Position numbers and translations under genes: made by a program. This document shows positions 35,383-47,248 of a DNA stretch of 64,000 nucleotides, in pieces. The DNA comes from Acorus gramineus (taxonomy: Eukaryota; Streptophyta; Magnoliopsida; Acorales; Acoraceae), in the NCBI GenBank assembly GCA_030737835.1, contig JAUJYN010000040.1, positions 662,810 through 726,809 of the forward strand, in the 5' to 3' direction. The notes below the pieces were generated by a model. That model was not told the origin of the DNA. It saw only the letters and a program-made list of their open reading frames with translations, and did no database searches. Numbering within the stretch: position 1 is the first letter of the stretch; each line of letters opens with the position of its first letter.

Positions 35383-36063
35383 TTAGATTAATCTCAAACT
35401 CGATAGCGCGATCCTGCGGTAATCCCGAAGATCATCGGGGAAAACCTCTGGATATTCCGCCACGATCGGAGTCTGACTGATATCTGCCCGCAGTGGTGCG
35501 TCCTCCTCAGCAATATACGCCAGAAAGCCCTCACATCCTCCCTGAAGGAGTCTCCACGCCTGGATAGATGACACGAACCCCAAAGGGGCTATGTCACGAT
35601 CGCCCACGAACTGGAAAGACCTCCGACCCGGAAGGTGGAAAGACACCGACTTCGCAAAACAGTCGATGCTGGCGTGACTAGCTGAGAGCCAATCCATTCC
35701 CAGGATGGCATCGAAGTCCGTCATGGCGAGCTCTACCAACTCCACTGGAAACTCATGCTCCGCAATCACCACGGTACACCCTCGGTAAACAGAACGGAGG
35801 AGAATACGGTCTCCGATGGGCAATGATATCTCCAGCATAACATCAAGAGGGGCGGACGCCACGCCCATCCGTCTCGCAAAAACGGGAGACACGAACGAGT
35901 GCGTGGCTCCGGAATCAAATAACACATATGCAGGGAGCTGGGAGATCAAAACAATACCTCGGACCACGCTACCCGAAGCCTGCGCCTCCTCGGCTGAAAG
36001 TACTGCAACTCGACCCTGAACAAACTGCGGCTGAGGAGCAGGGGCACGCCTCGCAGGCTGCAC
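35383..36063 (-). pseudogene. Element I protease region and gag tail (fossil)
   Basis: An open stretch of 226 codons with AYVLFDSGATHSFVSPVFA (the retropepsin DSGA box) near residues 45-63 and [12 protein letters not shown] near 121-132. A conserved VFPDDLRD-like linker toward reverse transcriptase follows. The first ~25 residues are the Q/P-rich tail that follows the Gag knuckle in this family. Confidence 0.85.
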
Positions 36064-36084
36064 TGGCTGCCTCCTCTGGTCAAC

Positions 36085-37314
36085 TCAGCCACCCTGTGGC
36101 TGCTGCTGCTGGCGTGGCTGCTGTTGGTGTGGCTGCTGCTGTAGCTGCTGTTGCTTCAGGGGCAGCACACGGGGTCGACCAGCATCAGGGCAATTATATA
36201 AAATATGCCCGACGCGCCAACAATGGAAACAGCGCCGCTTCTCCGGTTGCCTGGCCTGGACTGGTACTGCCGCAATGGGTGCTGGACCTCGCGCTGGCAC
36301 CACATCGACTAGAGTAGTGGCAGCCGCTGACTGATCAAAGCGGGGCCGCTTCTTCTTGCGATGTCCCTGGTCCTGGCTCCTGGGGGTCTCTGGTCTGCAG
36401 AAGGGGTTGAACCCCCAAAGGGACCCCAAGGTCTCGCTCGACTGTCTTCGCCGGAGACACCAAATCCGAGTACCTCCGGATGGTGCTAATGAGACCCATC
36501 TCAAAACGACGGCATCGCGTCTCCTCATCCATCACCAAGGTGGGGGCGAACCTGGAAAGCCTCGTGAAGCGTGTGGAGTAGTCAGCGACTGACATGGAGC
36601 CCTGCGTCAGCTGCTCGAACTCTCGCATCACGATCTGGCGTGTCGAAAACGGGAAGTACTCCTCCAGGAAGTATCTCCGGAACCCAGCCCATAGAAGTCG
36701 CTCCACTCCCTCGGGATGTCCACCGATCGGGTAGCCCACCAGTCGGCGGCGCTACCCTTCAACATGAAGGTGGCCAGGGAGACACGCTGGCGGTCGGTGC
36801 AGTGCATGGTCGAGAAGATCTTGTCTACCTCCATCAACCAACGCTCAGGGGCAAGGGGGTCCGCCGTCTGGCCATGGAACTCGGGAGGGTGGAGCTTCAG
36901 AAAGGCAGTGAGGCCGCTCTGATGCACTCGTGCTGCAGCCTCTAGCTCCACCTCCCTCTCCAGGGGATCCTGAACTCCCACCACCGGAATCACCACGGGG
37001 ACAGGGGGTACGTCGGGCACCACCGGTGGATCTGCCACCAAGGGGACCTGTGGAACTGCCTCGCGGGCCGCCCGCAGCTCCTGGATCTCTCGTGCCTGCT
37101 CAGCTAACGCCCTAGTCTGGGCCTCCAGTGCCCTAGTCTGAGTCTCCACCAGATCTGCGATACGAGCGTAAGCACGCTCCCATGCAGGAGGCTCCTGCGC
37201 CGGTCCTGGCCCCATAGCCGAGGACCCTCCAGTAGACTCCTCGCCTCTGGTAGGTCCGGGAACCTCCAAAGGCCGAGAGGGACCACGTCCACGCATTCCT
37301 CTGCGAGGAGGCAT
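36085..37314 (-). pseudogene. Element I gag (fossil)
   Basis: Starts MPPRRGMRGRGPSRPLEVPG at 37314, the same start context as in element E and as the scrap in C. It is followed by a helical stretch (VETQTRALEAQTRALAEQA), the gag core (LTAFLKLHPPEFHGQTADPL, then LATFMLKGSAADWWATRSVD) and a CCHC knuckle (CFHCWRVGHILYNC) near 36215. A Q-rich tail follows. Broken in a few places. Confidence 0.88.
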
Positions 37315-37410
37315 ATCAGCAACCTAAGAAAACAGACACTAGGATCAGAATACTCATATAGAAATCCTAGGACTCATCTCTAAGAAAACAATTGGCTCTG
37401 ACAGGACCAG

Positions 37411-37422
37411 GCTCTGATACCA
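37411..37422 (-). other. Element I primer binding site (tRNA-iMet)
   Basis: GCTCTGATACCA on the + strand, reverse complement of TGGTATCAGAGC, five bases from the 5' LTR boundary. Confidence 0.92.
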
Positions 37423-37427
37423 ACTTT

Positions 37428-39774
37428 TGTCACGCCCCAGGGCGGCCGTCCCCGATACGTGGCAAATATATATAATATCAGCAGTCTATACAGGAGATCA
37501 ATAAAATACTCTAAACAACATCGAAAATGACAACACAGACAATAAGGTAGCTGACATAATATATACAAATAGCGGAAGCTTAAACGACTGAGTCTGTAAT
37601 TCAAAGACATATTACAGACCCGATACATAATCAACTGTCCTGTGAGAGCCAATATACACAATGACATCCAAATACAAGTATGTGCCCAAGCACGGAATAC
37701 AATACATACAATCAAGAAGGGGATGCTGATGGCCTCTCACTCTTAGAACGTGACGCTGCTCCGCTATTGCTGTGGTGCCTCGGGGAGCTCCTCCTTCAGA
37801 TCCAACTCAGAAATAACTGGAGGAAAAGAATATGCGAGGGGTGAGCCACACGCTCAGTGAATAGCACAACCCATGCATCACAATTCATATTAACCTTAAA
37901 TAATTTATAGTCCCTAAAACGGGAGCAACTACACATTCTAGTGGGTCGTTTCATCGCCAACCCACCTCCCCCCTCACCCTCACCCTTTCCGGGGGGTGAC
38001 ATGGGCCTCTTGGGGCATACTAGACCGCTCTCCACCCCTGGTCCACCCGGTAGCCTCTCCCACCCTCGTAGCCTCCACCTGGTATACTCCCACTATCAAT
38101 ACTGTCCGACACATCGGAGGTACCTACGGACGGGAGCCCTCTGTCAGGTCAGCCAACGCCGGGGAGTCCCTACATCGGATCCAACCAAAAGGAGAAGACA
38201 GCCTACTCACACGGATACGATCCTCTTGGATCCGTCGACACCGATTTGTAACGCTAATAATGTCATGAATTCTCAAGAATTCCTCCAGGGCGCATAACTA
38301 AGATGCGGGGAAACATATATTATAACAACAAGGTTATAATATTCTCTAAGGCATGCTTATAACTATATGCTCTCATTTTGATTTAATTAGATTAAACTAG
38401 ATGGGAACATACATAGTTCGGGGCTTGGTGTCTAGGCATGCATAGGCCTCTATACATGATATATGGGTGCATATCCCTAGCACACAAGTCTAAGGTGGCA
38501 TGGATACATCATATTAATCATGCATGCATAGCTTTACATTTATTACAAGTTAATACGCAATTATGGTGCCCCAGGGGAGGGCAATGCATGCCTACGTGCA
38601 TCGAACGCCTCCCTACTGAGTTGGATTGTCCCTACTGAGTTGGATTGTCCGCACGCGCACGCACGAATGCGCACGCCCGCACGCGCCCCTGCGCCCCTGG
38701 CGCACTGCCGCGCCCCTGCCTGCGTGCACTGCACGCCCGCGCAGCACTCCGTGCGCATGCCCGGGCGTCTGCGTGTACGCGCGCGCGCTCGCCAGTGTGC
38801 CCGTCTATGTGCGCCAGCGCCTGCCTGCGCGCGCAGACGCGCGCACACACGCGCGGATGACTCTGCACGCGTGCCTAAGCCCCTTCCACCCCCTCCTCAG
38901 CCCATCCACACCCCCTAACATCCATGCATACCATGCATACCCAATCACACACCCTAAACAAGCATCTAAACAAGCATAGGGAGGAGAAGGACTTACCCAA
39001 GGAGAGGAAGAAAAAGGGAGGGAACTCGGGTGCCCTTCGCGCACCGAATCGCCACCACCAATACCACCACCACCTCAGCCTCTAGCAAGGCCTAAAGATG
39101 ACTGAAAACAGGGGGAGAGGAACCATGAGAGGGAGGTAAACAAAGGGGAAAACAAATCAAAGACCATGGAAAGATAGATCGAAACCCTACCTTTCTTTTT
39201 CCCTTCAATGGCTTTCCATTTCAACTTCTCCTACTAGCTCTAATGGGGGAAAATAACAAGAGGGAGAGATGGATTTCTTTGTGTGTGAGAGAGATGAAGA
39301 AGAGAAGAGAAGAGAAGAGAAGACATGGTGGACTCCCACTTTAGGGCACACACACACACACACACACTCACACACTTAGGCACTATTGTGTTGGTGGCTT
39401 GACTTTGAGTCAACCCAACCACACAAACAAACAAAACCATTTGACCAAGTCAATGGTCAAACTTGACTTTGTAAAATTCATCTTTGACTTGGTCAAGTCC
39501 CCCTTTGACATTCCCACTTGGTCAAAACCCGGATACGATTCGGAACTGCCAAATTCTAAACGTTACTAGAATTCGATGAAATTTTCATGAGTGCTTTGAA
39601 ATGGCACCAGGACACATAATGTGCAGTTAGATTTTCAATCGGAGTTCTCAAGCTCATGATGATAGCTAAAAGTCTAAAATTTTAGCGGTTCTGATCGAAA
39701 AAAAGAAAAAGTTGAAAAACTGCCAGAAATGTCCCAAAGGTGACCAGAAGGCTAAAAGTGACACATATATAACA
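37428..39774 (-). repeat. Element I 5' LTR (right copy)
   Basis: Partner of the left LTR, 2,347 bp against 2,541 bp; the copies differ mainly in the extent of the GC-rich segment. The donor-side GTAAGT of the intron-like segment is present (38996 on the minus strand). Confidence 0.9.
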
Positions 39775-42125
39775 GGTTTTCAGTTCTGATTGGTATCCAG
39801 ATTTTCATTTGTTACTAGATGGTGGTGGATTAGCTATGGATAATTATAACCCTTTTGGTGTGATAGGGGCACCTTGGGTGAACTTAAGAAGTCTCACCTC
39901 CCCATTGGTTATTTTTTTTCTTTTTATTGAATAGTTGGGTAAGCTTTAGCTAAAGTTCACCTCCCTTATTAGCTTCACCACTATATAAACCCCCCTTCAA
40001 GTGACTTTATCTCACTAAAACCCTCATTTTCTACTACTTTTCTCTCTCTTTTGTGGCAATCTCAGCTGGTCCTTGTTGAGAGGGTTTGGTAGGGGTGTTT
40101 GTGAAATCATTTTTTTGGTGGATCATTGTTGGGGGAAATGTGTGGGTTGTTCAGGTATGTTGAATAGCTTGTGTATACTTGTATTAAGTTACTCTCCCTT
40201 CCTAACTCTTCCTTCCCATCTCTGTTTGCTTTGTTTTTGTGTTGATCAGCTGTGGTCAGTTGTGGAGAAAGTGATTATGGTGATGGGAGACTTGTTAAAT
40301 GCTTAAAGAGGTATGGCAGATCTCTGTCTTCTTGAAATCCTTGTAATACTAGTACCTAGAATCATATTCGGAGGTTCAGGTCTTCATGTTCCATGATCAT
40401 GCTGATGTCTAGATTCTATGTATGAAATTTAGGGTTAAAATATTATCTGTGTTGGAAGTTATGAGTCAATCTCTAAGGACTGTCTAGATTCACGTGTGAA
40501 ATGATCAGCTTCTGAAACTAATTTATTTATAGAAGTTAGAGGATTAATTATACTTTGATGCCTTCATGGATTATGATCCTCACATGTGAATGAATGTGTG
40601 TAAATTATTTCAGAATTGTTGGACGTGTACTTGGTGCTGGAGTGAAGAAAGTTCATGGATGTTTGGGGCTAGACGAGCCAATTTTGGCATGTGTGTGTTT
40701 TTATGCTATTATGCATGCTGTGATCTATATCTGGAATTGGTACCCTGATGATATATGCTTGTTTATCTGTCAGGAGTTATCATATTCAATTTTATCACCA
40801 TTGGTTGTAGGAACTAGAAGTTATCGATTTTCTTGCAAGTTTGTGTTGTGGTGGGAGTGCGTCATGCTCTTCCCACTCCCGCCCTGCTCGCTATGCACAT
40901 CAACTCCTCGTTGATTGAGTGAGTGACGATTTGGTATTGGTGAGTGGTCTGACCCATGCAATAGAAGTAATAATAGCATGCTTGTTAGGCACTATAGTTT
41001 ATTTTATGCAATGGGATGATACTATAGAGAACTTTTGGGTTGTATTGCTTGTATATGATGATGGATGTGCTATGTAGGATTAAATACCATGTTCTAGGAT
41101 CATTTGCATATACTTATTGATATGCTCCTTCGAGTTAGCTATAATTCTTGCCTCTACTTGTTCTTACACCCTGTTTGCAGGTTTGGTGGGTGCTTAATTA
41201 CCTCATGCTCATAGTAATAACTTTATACACTGTTTTTTTTAAGATAGATGTGTGTATGACTAGTTTATAAGGTCATAATTAACATTAGTAAGTGTGGATA
41301 AGAAATTGCTTTCCACCGCATCCTCGTGATGCACCTGTTGGGAATTCTATGGATTTGAACTAGCTAGTTATCGAGTATGGTATACGTTGATCAATGTGAT
41401 CCCCGCGAGTGTGGAGTGTATCACCCCGACATCATCGTGTGTTGAAGCTACCCAGCATTGGAGCTACCCTGTGAGGTGCCTCCCGGTGACTGGTACCGTC
41501 GTGGGTAGGCTGCCAGGGAAAGGGCTACCTGGGAGAGGGCTACTGGATGACGTGGAGTGATTGTGGAGTATTTGTTGACAACTTGTTGTGTATTTGTTTA
41601 AGTGTTGACTATGTATTATCTTCATTGTGTGGTTGTTGACTATTCACTGAGCTTTTAGCTCATCCCTCATTTTCCTTTGTTTCTCTCTAGTGGAGGCAGA
41701 GCAGGTGATGAAGGACGAGCTCCCATGAGGTGTTTTTTGGTTGCCTGTGTTACGTCTGTCGTTTGAGATTAGCGAGCGAGGTCGTCAGCAATCTTGTTGT
41801 TTTTGTATGTATTTCTTTTTGGTGCGTGGGCACATGATATATGTTTTCTCTTTGTTGATCAGACTTAGCTCACACAGGACAATGATCGTATACCCTCTGT
41901 CTGTAATGATATTTTTGGTTACAGACTTGTTTATATTATGCTTCTGTTTCCCAGTCTAGTCTTGCTCTACCAATCCTTATATATGGTTATCTTGTTAGCC
42001 TCCTGTATGATATTCTGATATGACTATTATTGTTACAAACCGGGGACGGCCGCTCCGGGGCGTAACAGGCAGCCACCCCCTCTCATGTCTCATCCTCCTG
42101 GACTGATGACTTAGGACGAAGCGTT

Positions 42126-42982
42126 TTAGACCTTCGTTTCGAAGGAAGCGGCAATCTGGGACTCTTCCTTGAAGGAGAGGCAGACTTGGCTTTGAGGGCA
42201 GCGAGCTATCCAGCCACCTCCTAGTTCACAATGGGAGAAGAAGCAGAAGGAGTCGACCACCGATGAAGAGCCAGTAGCCCGAGAAGCTGGGAGGCTAAGA
42301 ATTTTGCGAAAATCTTTATCCTCCCATTCTTGGGCACGAGCAATGTGATCAAACTTCACCACCAAAGGATCCGGGGTTTCTCACCCAAGGTCATCTGACA
42401 AGAAATAAAGAAGCTCATCAGGTCATGATGAAGAAGGGAAAGGTTTAAAAGGACAATCGCTTTTATGCTTACCCAACTTCATCGGAGGAAGAAACCGGGG
42501 CACCTTCGGTCCACCATGTGGTTTGTAGGTTGAAAATTCCCAAGGACCGGTCAGCTGCATGAGACACTCCTCCCTCCACCCACTGTCGGAGGAAGGAAGC
42601 TTCTCCACGAGAGGGGTTTTGTCTTTTCTGGCCTGGAGATAGAAAGCATGCTCTGCTTTCCTCAGATCATACAGATGGTAGATGTCGTCTACCCGAGATC
42701 AAGGTGCAGTGAACTGTTGATGGTGACAATGCACATCAAAACCCTCAACAGGTTAGGAGAACATTGTGTAGGGTGAAGCTTAAACCGACACATGAAATCC
42801 TTGACCAGTTGGGGGAGAGGAAGAGGAAGGGAACTTCTCAGCATTTGAGAAGGATACATGTAAAGCGCATCAAGGTTCTGATGCTTCATGAAGTCAAAGA
42901 ATTTCTCCTGAGTAGGCGTGATGATGATGGATTCAGGGATTGACATGGAAGATCTCAGTCTCTGACCGATGTCTGTCGACAC
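42126..42982 (-). pseudogene. Element A antisense ORF, N-terminal domain (first copy)
   Basis: Minus-strand frames 42689-42982, 42423-42608 and 42126-42365. The first reads a domain with SLPLPLPQLVKDFMCRFKLHP, then PNLLRVLMCIVTI. This resembles the conserved 'SLPLHPFFREVLNYLGLAPAQL.PN.WRIL' pattern of the plant 'putative gypsy type transposon' family (PF04195), as I remember it. The piece lies between elements B and D and is the upstream half of the antisense ORF whose downstream half is at 5061-6327. Function unknown. Confidence 0.6.
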
Positions 42983-43860
42983 GGTGATGCGAGAAGAAAA
43001 ACGAGAAGAGGCAAGGTTTGAAAATGAAGAGGGGATTTGATTTTTGAATTCTCTCTCCTCTTCTCAGTGAATGACGACCACATCAAGGGGACAGTTCTGT
43101 TATGCCTGTGTCATTCAAAGCCTTATTTTTTTTATCGGAGTCGCTAAAATTTTGGCTTTTAGCTACTTGCGGGAGTTGGAGTACTCTAATTGAAAATCTA
43201 ACTGCATATTATGGGTCATGGTACCGTTTTGTACTACCCATAAAAATTTCATCGAATTCCGATAATGTTTTGAAAAATATGTAGTTCCAAACCATATCTG
43301 GGGTTTTGAGAGTTCCTGGTTTGGTTGGTCGAATAGCGTTAGATATTTTGGTGAATATGGTCACCTTGGGTAACCTTACCCCCCCCTTTGCTTAGTGGTG
43401 AAGCAACCACTTGGTTAGTTAGTATGTTAGTGGGTGAGTTTAGGTTAGGTTCACCCCCACATTTTTCCTTTACACTCACCCCCCCCCCCAAGATGAGAAA
43501 AAGTCTCTCTCTCTCCCTCTCCCACTCCCACTCCCACTCCCTACGTCTCCCTCTCTTTTGGCTCTCTTTCTCTCTTTCACACATCCCCCATGTGTTTGAT
43601 AAAATGCCAAGGAGAAGAAGATGGAGCAAGAAGAGGAGGTGCAAGTGCAAGACTGGGTGAGTGTGTGTGCTTGTGTTGTTGATTGTTTCTCTTCCCTCTC
43701 CTCCTCCCATGGTAGATCCCCTGATTTTTTCTCCTCTCCCTCTGGTCAGCCAAGTAGAAGAGAAGCAAGGATGGAGGTGGGGGTAGTGGTGGTGGTGGTC
43801 GAGGTGGTCAAGGCGCTTGCGAGCCCCTACATCTCCCCCTTCCCTTCCCCCTCTCTTTTG

Positions 43861-44463
43861 GTAAGTCTTCCCTCTTCTTTAGCTAGTTTTTATGCATGTT
43901 TGGGGATTAGGGAGGTCATGCATGTTAGATGAATGGGTTAGGGTGAGTGAGGAGTGAGGGGGAGGGGGTTAAAGGGGTCTGGGCGTGCGCGCGGGTCTGA
44001 GTGAGGGGGAGGGGGTTAAAGGGGTCTGGGCGTGCGCGCGGGTCTATCCGAGCAGTCGGGCTTAGGCGGATGCGTGTGCGTGCGCGCAGGTGCGCGGGTG
44101 CGTGCGGAGCAAGCGCGCTGGTTCGCGCGGAGAAAGCGCGCAGGTTCGCGCGGGCGCTGGTAGCGCGCGGGTCGTGCGTGCGAGTGTGCGCGGGTGGGGT
44201 AGCGAGTCTGGGCGTGCCTGGGCATGCGGCAGGGCGCTAGTGCACGCGCGCGCGTGCGTGCGCGTGCGCGCGCATGCAAGGGCACGCGTGGGGCTGCCCA
44301 GGGGCTCGGGTAGGTGCTGGGGCACTCGGGCATGCGTGCGTACGCGCGTGCTCGCATGCGTGCGAGCCCGTATGCGTGCATGTCTAAGTCTTTGGCATTT
44401 CTAGTTATATTCTAAGAGTTTAATTGTGGCTATACTCACCATTCTGATACCCTTACCTTGCAG
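43861..44463 (+). other. Intron-like GC-rich segment inside LTR D
   Basis: TTTTG|GTAAGTC at 43861 and ATACTCACC...CTTACCTTGCAG|ATCTC at 44463, with the GC-rich core 43980-44360. The core begins with a direct repeat of about 57 bp (near 43940-44050). Confidence 0.65.
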
Positions 44464-45561
44464 ATCTCATCAGATGGGGTGCGCAACGATCCGGGTATCT
44501 GTGAGTGGTTCGATCCTGTCACGCCCTAGGGCGGCCATCCCCGGGACGCGGCAAGTGTATATAAAATATCAGAATCTACACAGGAGGTCAATAATATATC
44601 ATACACAAACAACCAGAATGACACACAGACAACAAAGGGGCTGACATGATATATACACCAAATGCGGAAGCAAAAGACTGAATCTGTAAATAAATATACT
44701 ACAGACTCGATACTCAATCATCTGTCCTGTGAGAGCCAATATACACAAATACAACTGAATATATACAAACGAGTGCCAAGCATGGAAATAAAATACATAC
44801 AGCCAAGAAGGGATGCTGATAGCCTCTGGCACTCGCGGAACGTAGCGCTGCTCCGCTACTGAAGGAATCCCTCGGACGGCTCCACCTGCTGCTCCGGCTC
44901 CGGCTCAGTGACAACTGGAGAAAACATATGCGAGGGGTGAGCCACACGCTCAGTGAACAGCACAACCCATGCATCACAGACAATATTGACCACAATTCAA
45001 TTATTTATTCAGCCTCTAAGTGGCAGGAACAACACAATCCAGGGGGGGTCGCTCACCGACGACCCACCACACCCTCACCCTCACCCCTCAACAGGTGACG
45101 CAGGATATTGGGACTAATAATCATCCATAGACAAATCCAGCGGGTCGCTCCTCGCCAACCCACTACACCCTCACCCTCACCCTTCAATGGGTGACATAGG
45201 ATTTTGGGACTGACTAGGCTGTTGGTCACCCTTGGTCCACCGATAGTCTCTCGTCCACTCCATAGGCCGCTTGGCCTTCACCCACAACTTCAGCACAGTC
45301 CGTCACAAATATCGGGAGGCGCCTACTGATGGGAGCCCTCGAAAGGGATGGCCTTATCACGCTGGGGCAGTCTCTACACGGATCCAACGAAGGGAAACAG
45401 AACAGCCTATCCATACGCATATGATCCACTCGGATCCACCGACAACACATCTCTACAACTTTAATGTCATGAATTCTTCAGAATTCCTCCAGAGCGCATA
45501 ACCAAGATGCGGGGAACATATACAACAATAGCAAGGGTGGAATATCATTGGGGGAAAGAAA

Positions 45562-45858
45562 CTTGGGAGGGCAGCGTGAGTTCCCGGTATAGGACACCCC
45601 GACAACCAAACAAGGAACACGGAGTACCCTAACTCGGGTCTCACTGCTGTCCTCGCAAGGCCCCTCCCCTATAATATTCACTAAGATGCTAATAATCACA
45701 CAAGGGATAAATCATTAATTATCAACTAGAGATATATTATTGGGACAAGAACCTTGGGAGGGCAGCATGAGGTCCCGATACAGGACATCCCGACAACCAA
45801 ACAAGGAACACGGAGTACCCTAACCCGGGTCTCAATGTTGACCTCGCAAGGCCCCTCC
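45562..45858 (-). repeat. Duplicated conserved LTR block in F
   Basis: The block starting CTTGGGAGGGCAGC and ending CTCGCAAGGCCCCTCC occurs at 45562-45668 and again at 45752-45858, separated by about 85 bp of AT-rich sequence. J and E carry it once per LTR. Confidence 0.85.
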
Positions 45859-46210
45859 CTATAATATTATCTAAGGCATGCAATTAACATATACTAGCAT
45901 TTAATTTAATAAATAAACTAGTAGGACACATGCATAGGCCAAGGCTTCCTAGCATGAGCACAGGGGGACATGATGCATGGCTTTTGCACATATCCTAAGG
46001 GTGCAAGTCCCTAACATGCAAAGTCTAGGGTAGCATGCATTCTACATTTTAAATCATGCTCGCATGGAATACACTTTACAACAGGTTAATATAAATCCAT
46101 GGTGCCCCAGGAGAGGTCGGTATATGCCCAAATGCGTATAACGCCTCACTACTGGGTTGGATTGTCCCACTCACCGGAATCCGGGTCATCACGCGACCGT
46201 CCGTCAAGAT

Positions 46211-47248
46211 CTGCAAGACAGGCATTTATACGGTGAGTAAAATGCATAAATACATAAAAAATACTCAAAATACACCAAAAGAACCCAACACTCGGGCAAA
46301 CGTACATACGGCCCGTACGCACGTTAGCCCGAGCACCCCGACTCACTCCCGCACCCCCGGCAACCTGCGCATGGCCACCCGCCCCCGGATGCGCCGCCGC
46401 GCCTCAGCCCGCGCACCCAGGCACACCGCCGGGCCCTTGCCCGCACGCCTGGACCCGCAGCCGAGCCACCCGGGTGCACCGCGCGCCCACTGCTCCCAGC
46501 CGCAGCAGCCCGCGCGCACCCCGCACGCCCCGCGCTGACCCGCGAGCACACCGCAGCCCCGCGCGCACCTCCAGCCTCACCCCACGCGCACCCCGCGTGC
46601 ACTCCTCGTGCACCACCCGCTCGCACCCACTGCTCTCCTCGCGCGCACGCCAGCGCCTCTGCCCAGCGCCCAGCGCTCAGCACCCGCGACCAGCTCCCAG
46701 CGCTCAGCGCCCAACACCCGGGACCCTCACCCAGCGCGCCTACCAGCCTGCCCGCGCTGCTGCCCGCGCTGCCTGCCTGCGCGCATCGCCGAGTGGCCCG
46801 AGCACCGCTCGCCTGCACGCCCGGGCACTGCTCGCCTGATGCCCGAGCACCTCCTGCCCAGCACGCCTGCGCGCCCAGCCTGCCTGCCCGGCCTGCCAGC
46901 GCACACAGCCCAGCCAGCCTACCCCGCACGCCTAGCCCTGCCAGCCCTACCCAGCGCGCCCAGCACGCCCGCAGCATCACCCGAGCGCACGCCGCGCGCA
47001 CGCCTGCGCGCACACACTCGCGCGCCCGGCCACCTGGTGCGCCTGCCTGCTGCGCCCGCTGCCAACTCACCCGGGACTGCTAGCCTCCCTGCCCGAGCTC
47101 CTCTACCACCCACCACCGTCCACCCCAAGGCCTCCGACCACCACCCACAACCCTCCGACGGCCACCCACCGCCGCCGACCACCACCCAACCTCAAATCCA
47201 CCCTCCTAACATACATCTAAGCATGAAAAGAGAGGAAAAAGGGCTTAC
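46211..47248 (-). other. Intron-like GC-rich segment inside LTR F
   Basis: On the minus strand: CCCCTTG|GTAAGCCC at 47248 and TTTTACTCACC...CTGTCTTGCAG|ATCTTGACGG at 46211. The core 46300-47070 is GC-rich. Its exon flanks match J and the joined sequence in E. Confidence 0.75.

Larger units (their letters stand above)
29989..39774 (-). mobile_element. Element I: nearly whole Tekay/Del-like chromovirus on the minus strand
   Basis: Target duplication GGTTT at 29984-29988 and 39775-39779. The parts in minus-strand order: 5' LTR (39774-37428), primer site, gag, protease, RT-RNase H-integrase-chromodomain, polypurine tract, 3' LTR (32529-29989). Over about 255 bp sampled at the U5 ends the LTRs differ at seven positions (about 97% identical), suggesting roughly a million years at 1.3e-8 per site per year. 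This is the best-preserved element in the window. It is broken, with about four breaks in the coding region, and pol is largely open. Confidence 0.93.
6483..42067 (+). mobile_element. Element B: Tekay/Del-like chromovirus inserted in element A
   Basis: Bounded by the 5-bp target duplication GGCAG (6478-6482 and 42068-42072). The order is 5' LTR, initiator-Met primer site, gag with CCHC knuckle, protease, RT, RNase H, integrase, chromodomain, polypurine tract, 3' LTR. It was later hit by J (in the gag-protease stretch) and by C and I (both in its 3' LTR). Without these insertions it would span about 10.4 kb. Over a ~195-bp sample (about 6,650-6,840 against 39,785-39,975) I count 6 mismatches, roughly 97% identity. 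At an assumed 1.3e-8 substitutions per site per year this is about one million years. The coding region is broken, with several breaks. Confidence 0.9.
16932..42067 (+). repeat. Element B 3' LTR in three pieces
   Basis: The pieces are 16932-16974, 29871-29988 and 39780-42067, about 2.45 kb in total, matching the 2,429-bp 5' LTR. Elements C and I inserted into it at two sites about 120 bp apart; both are antisense to B. The last piece ends GGGGCGTAACA, followed by the B target duplication. Confidence 0.9.
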
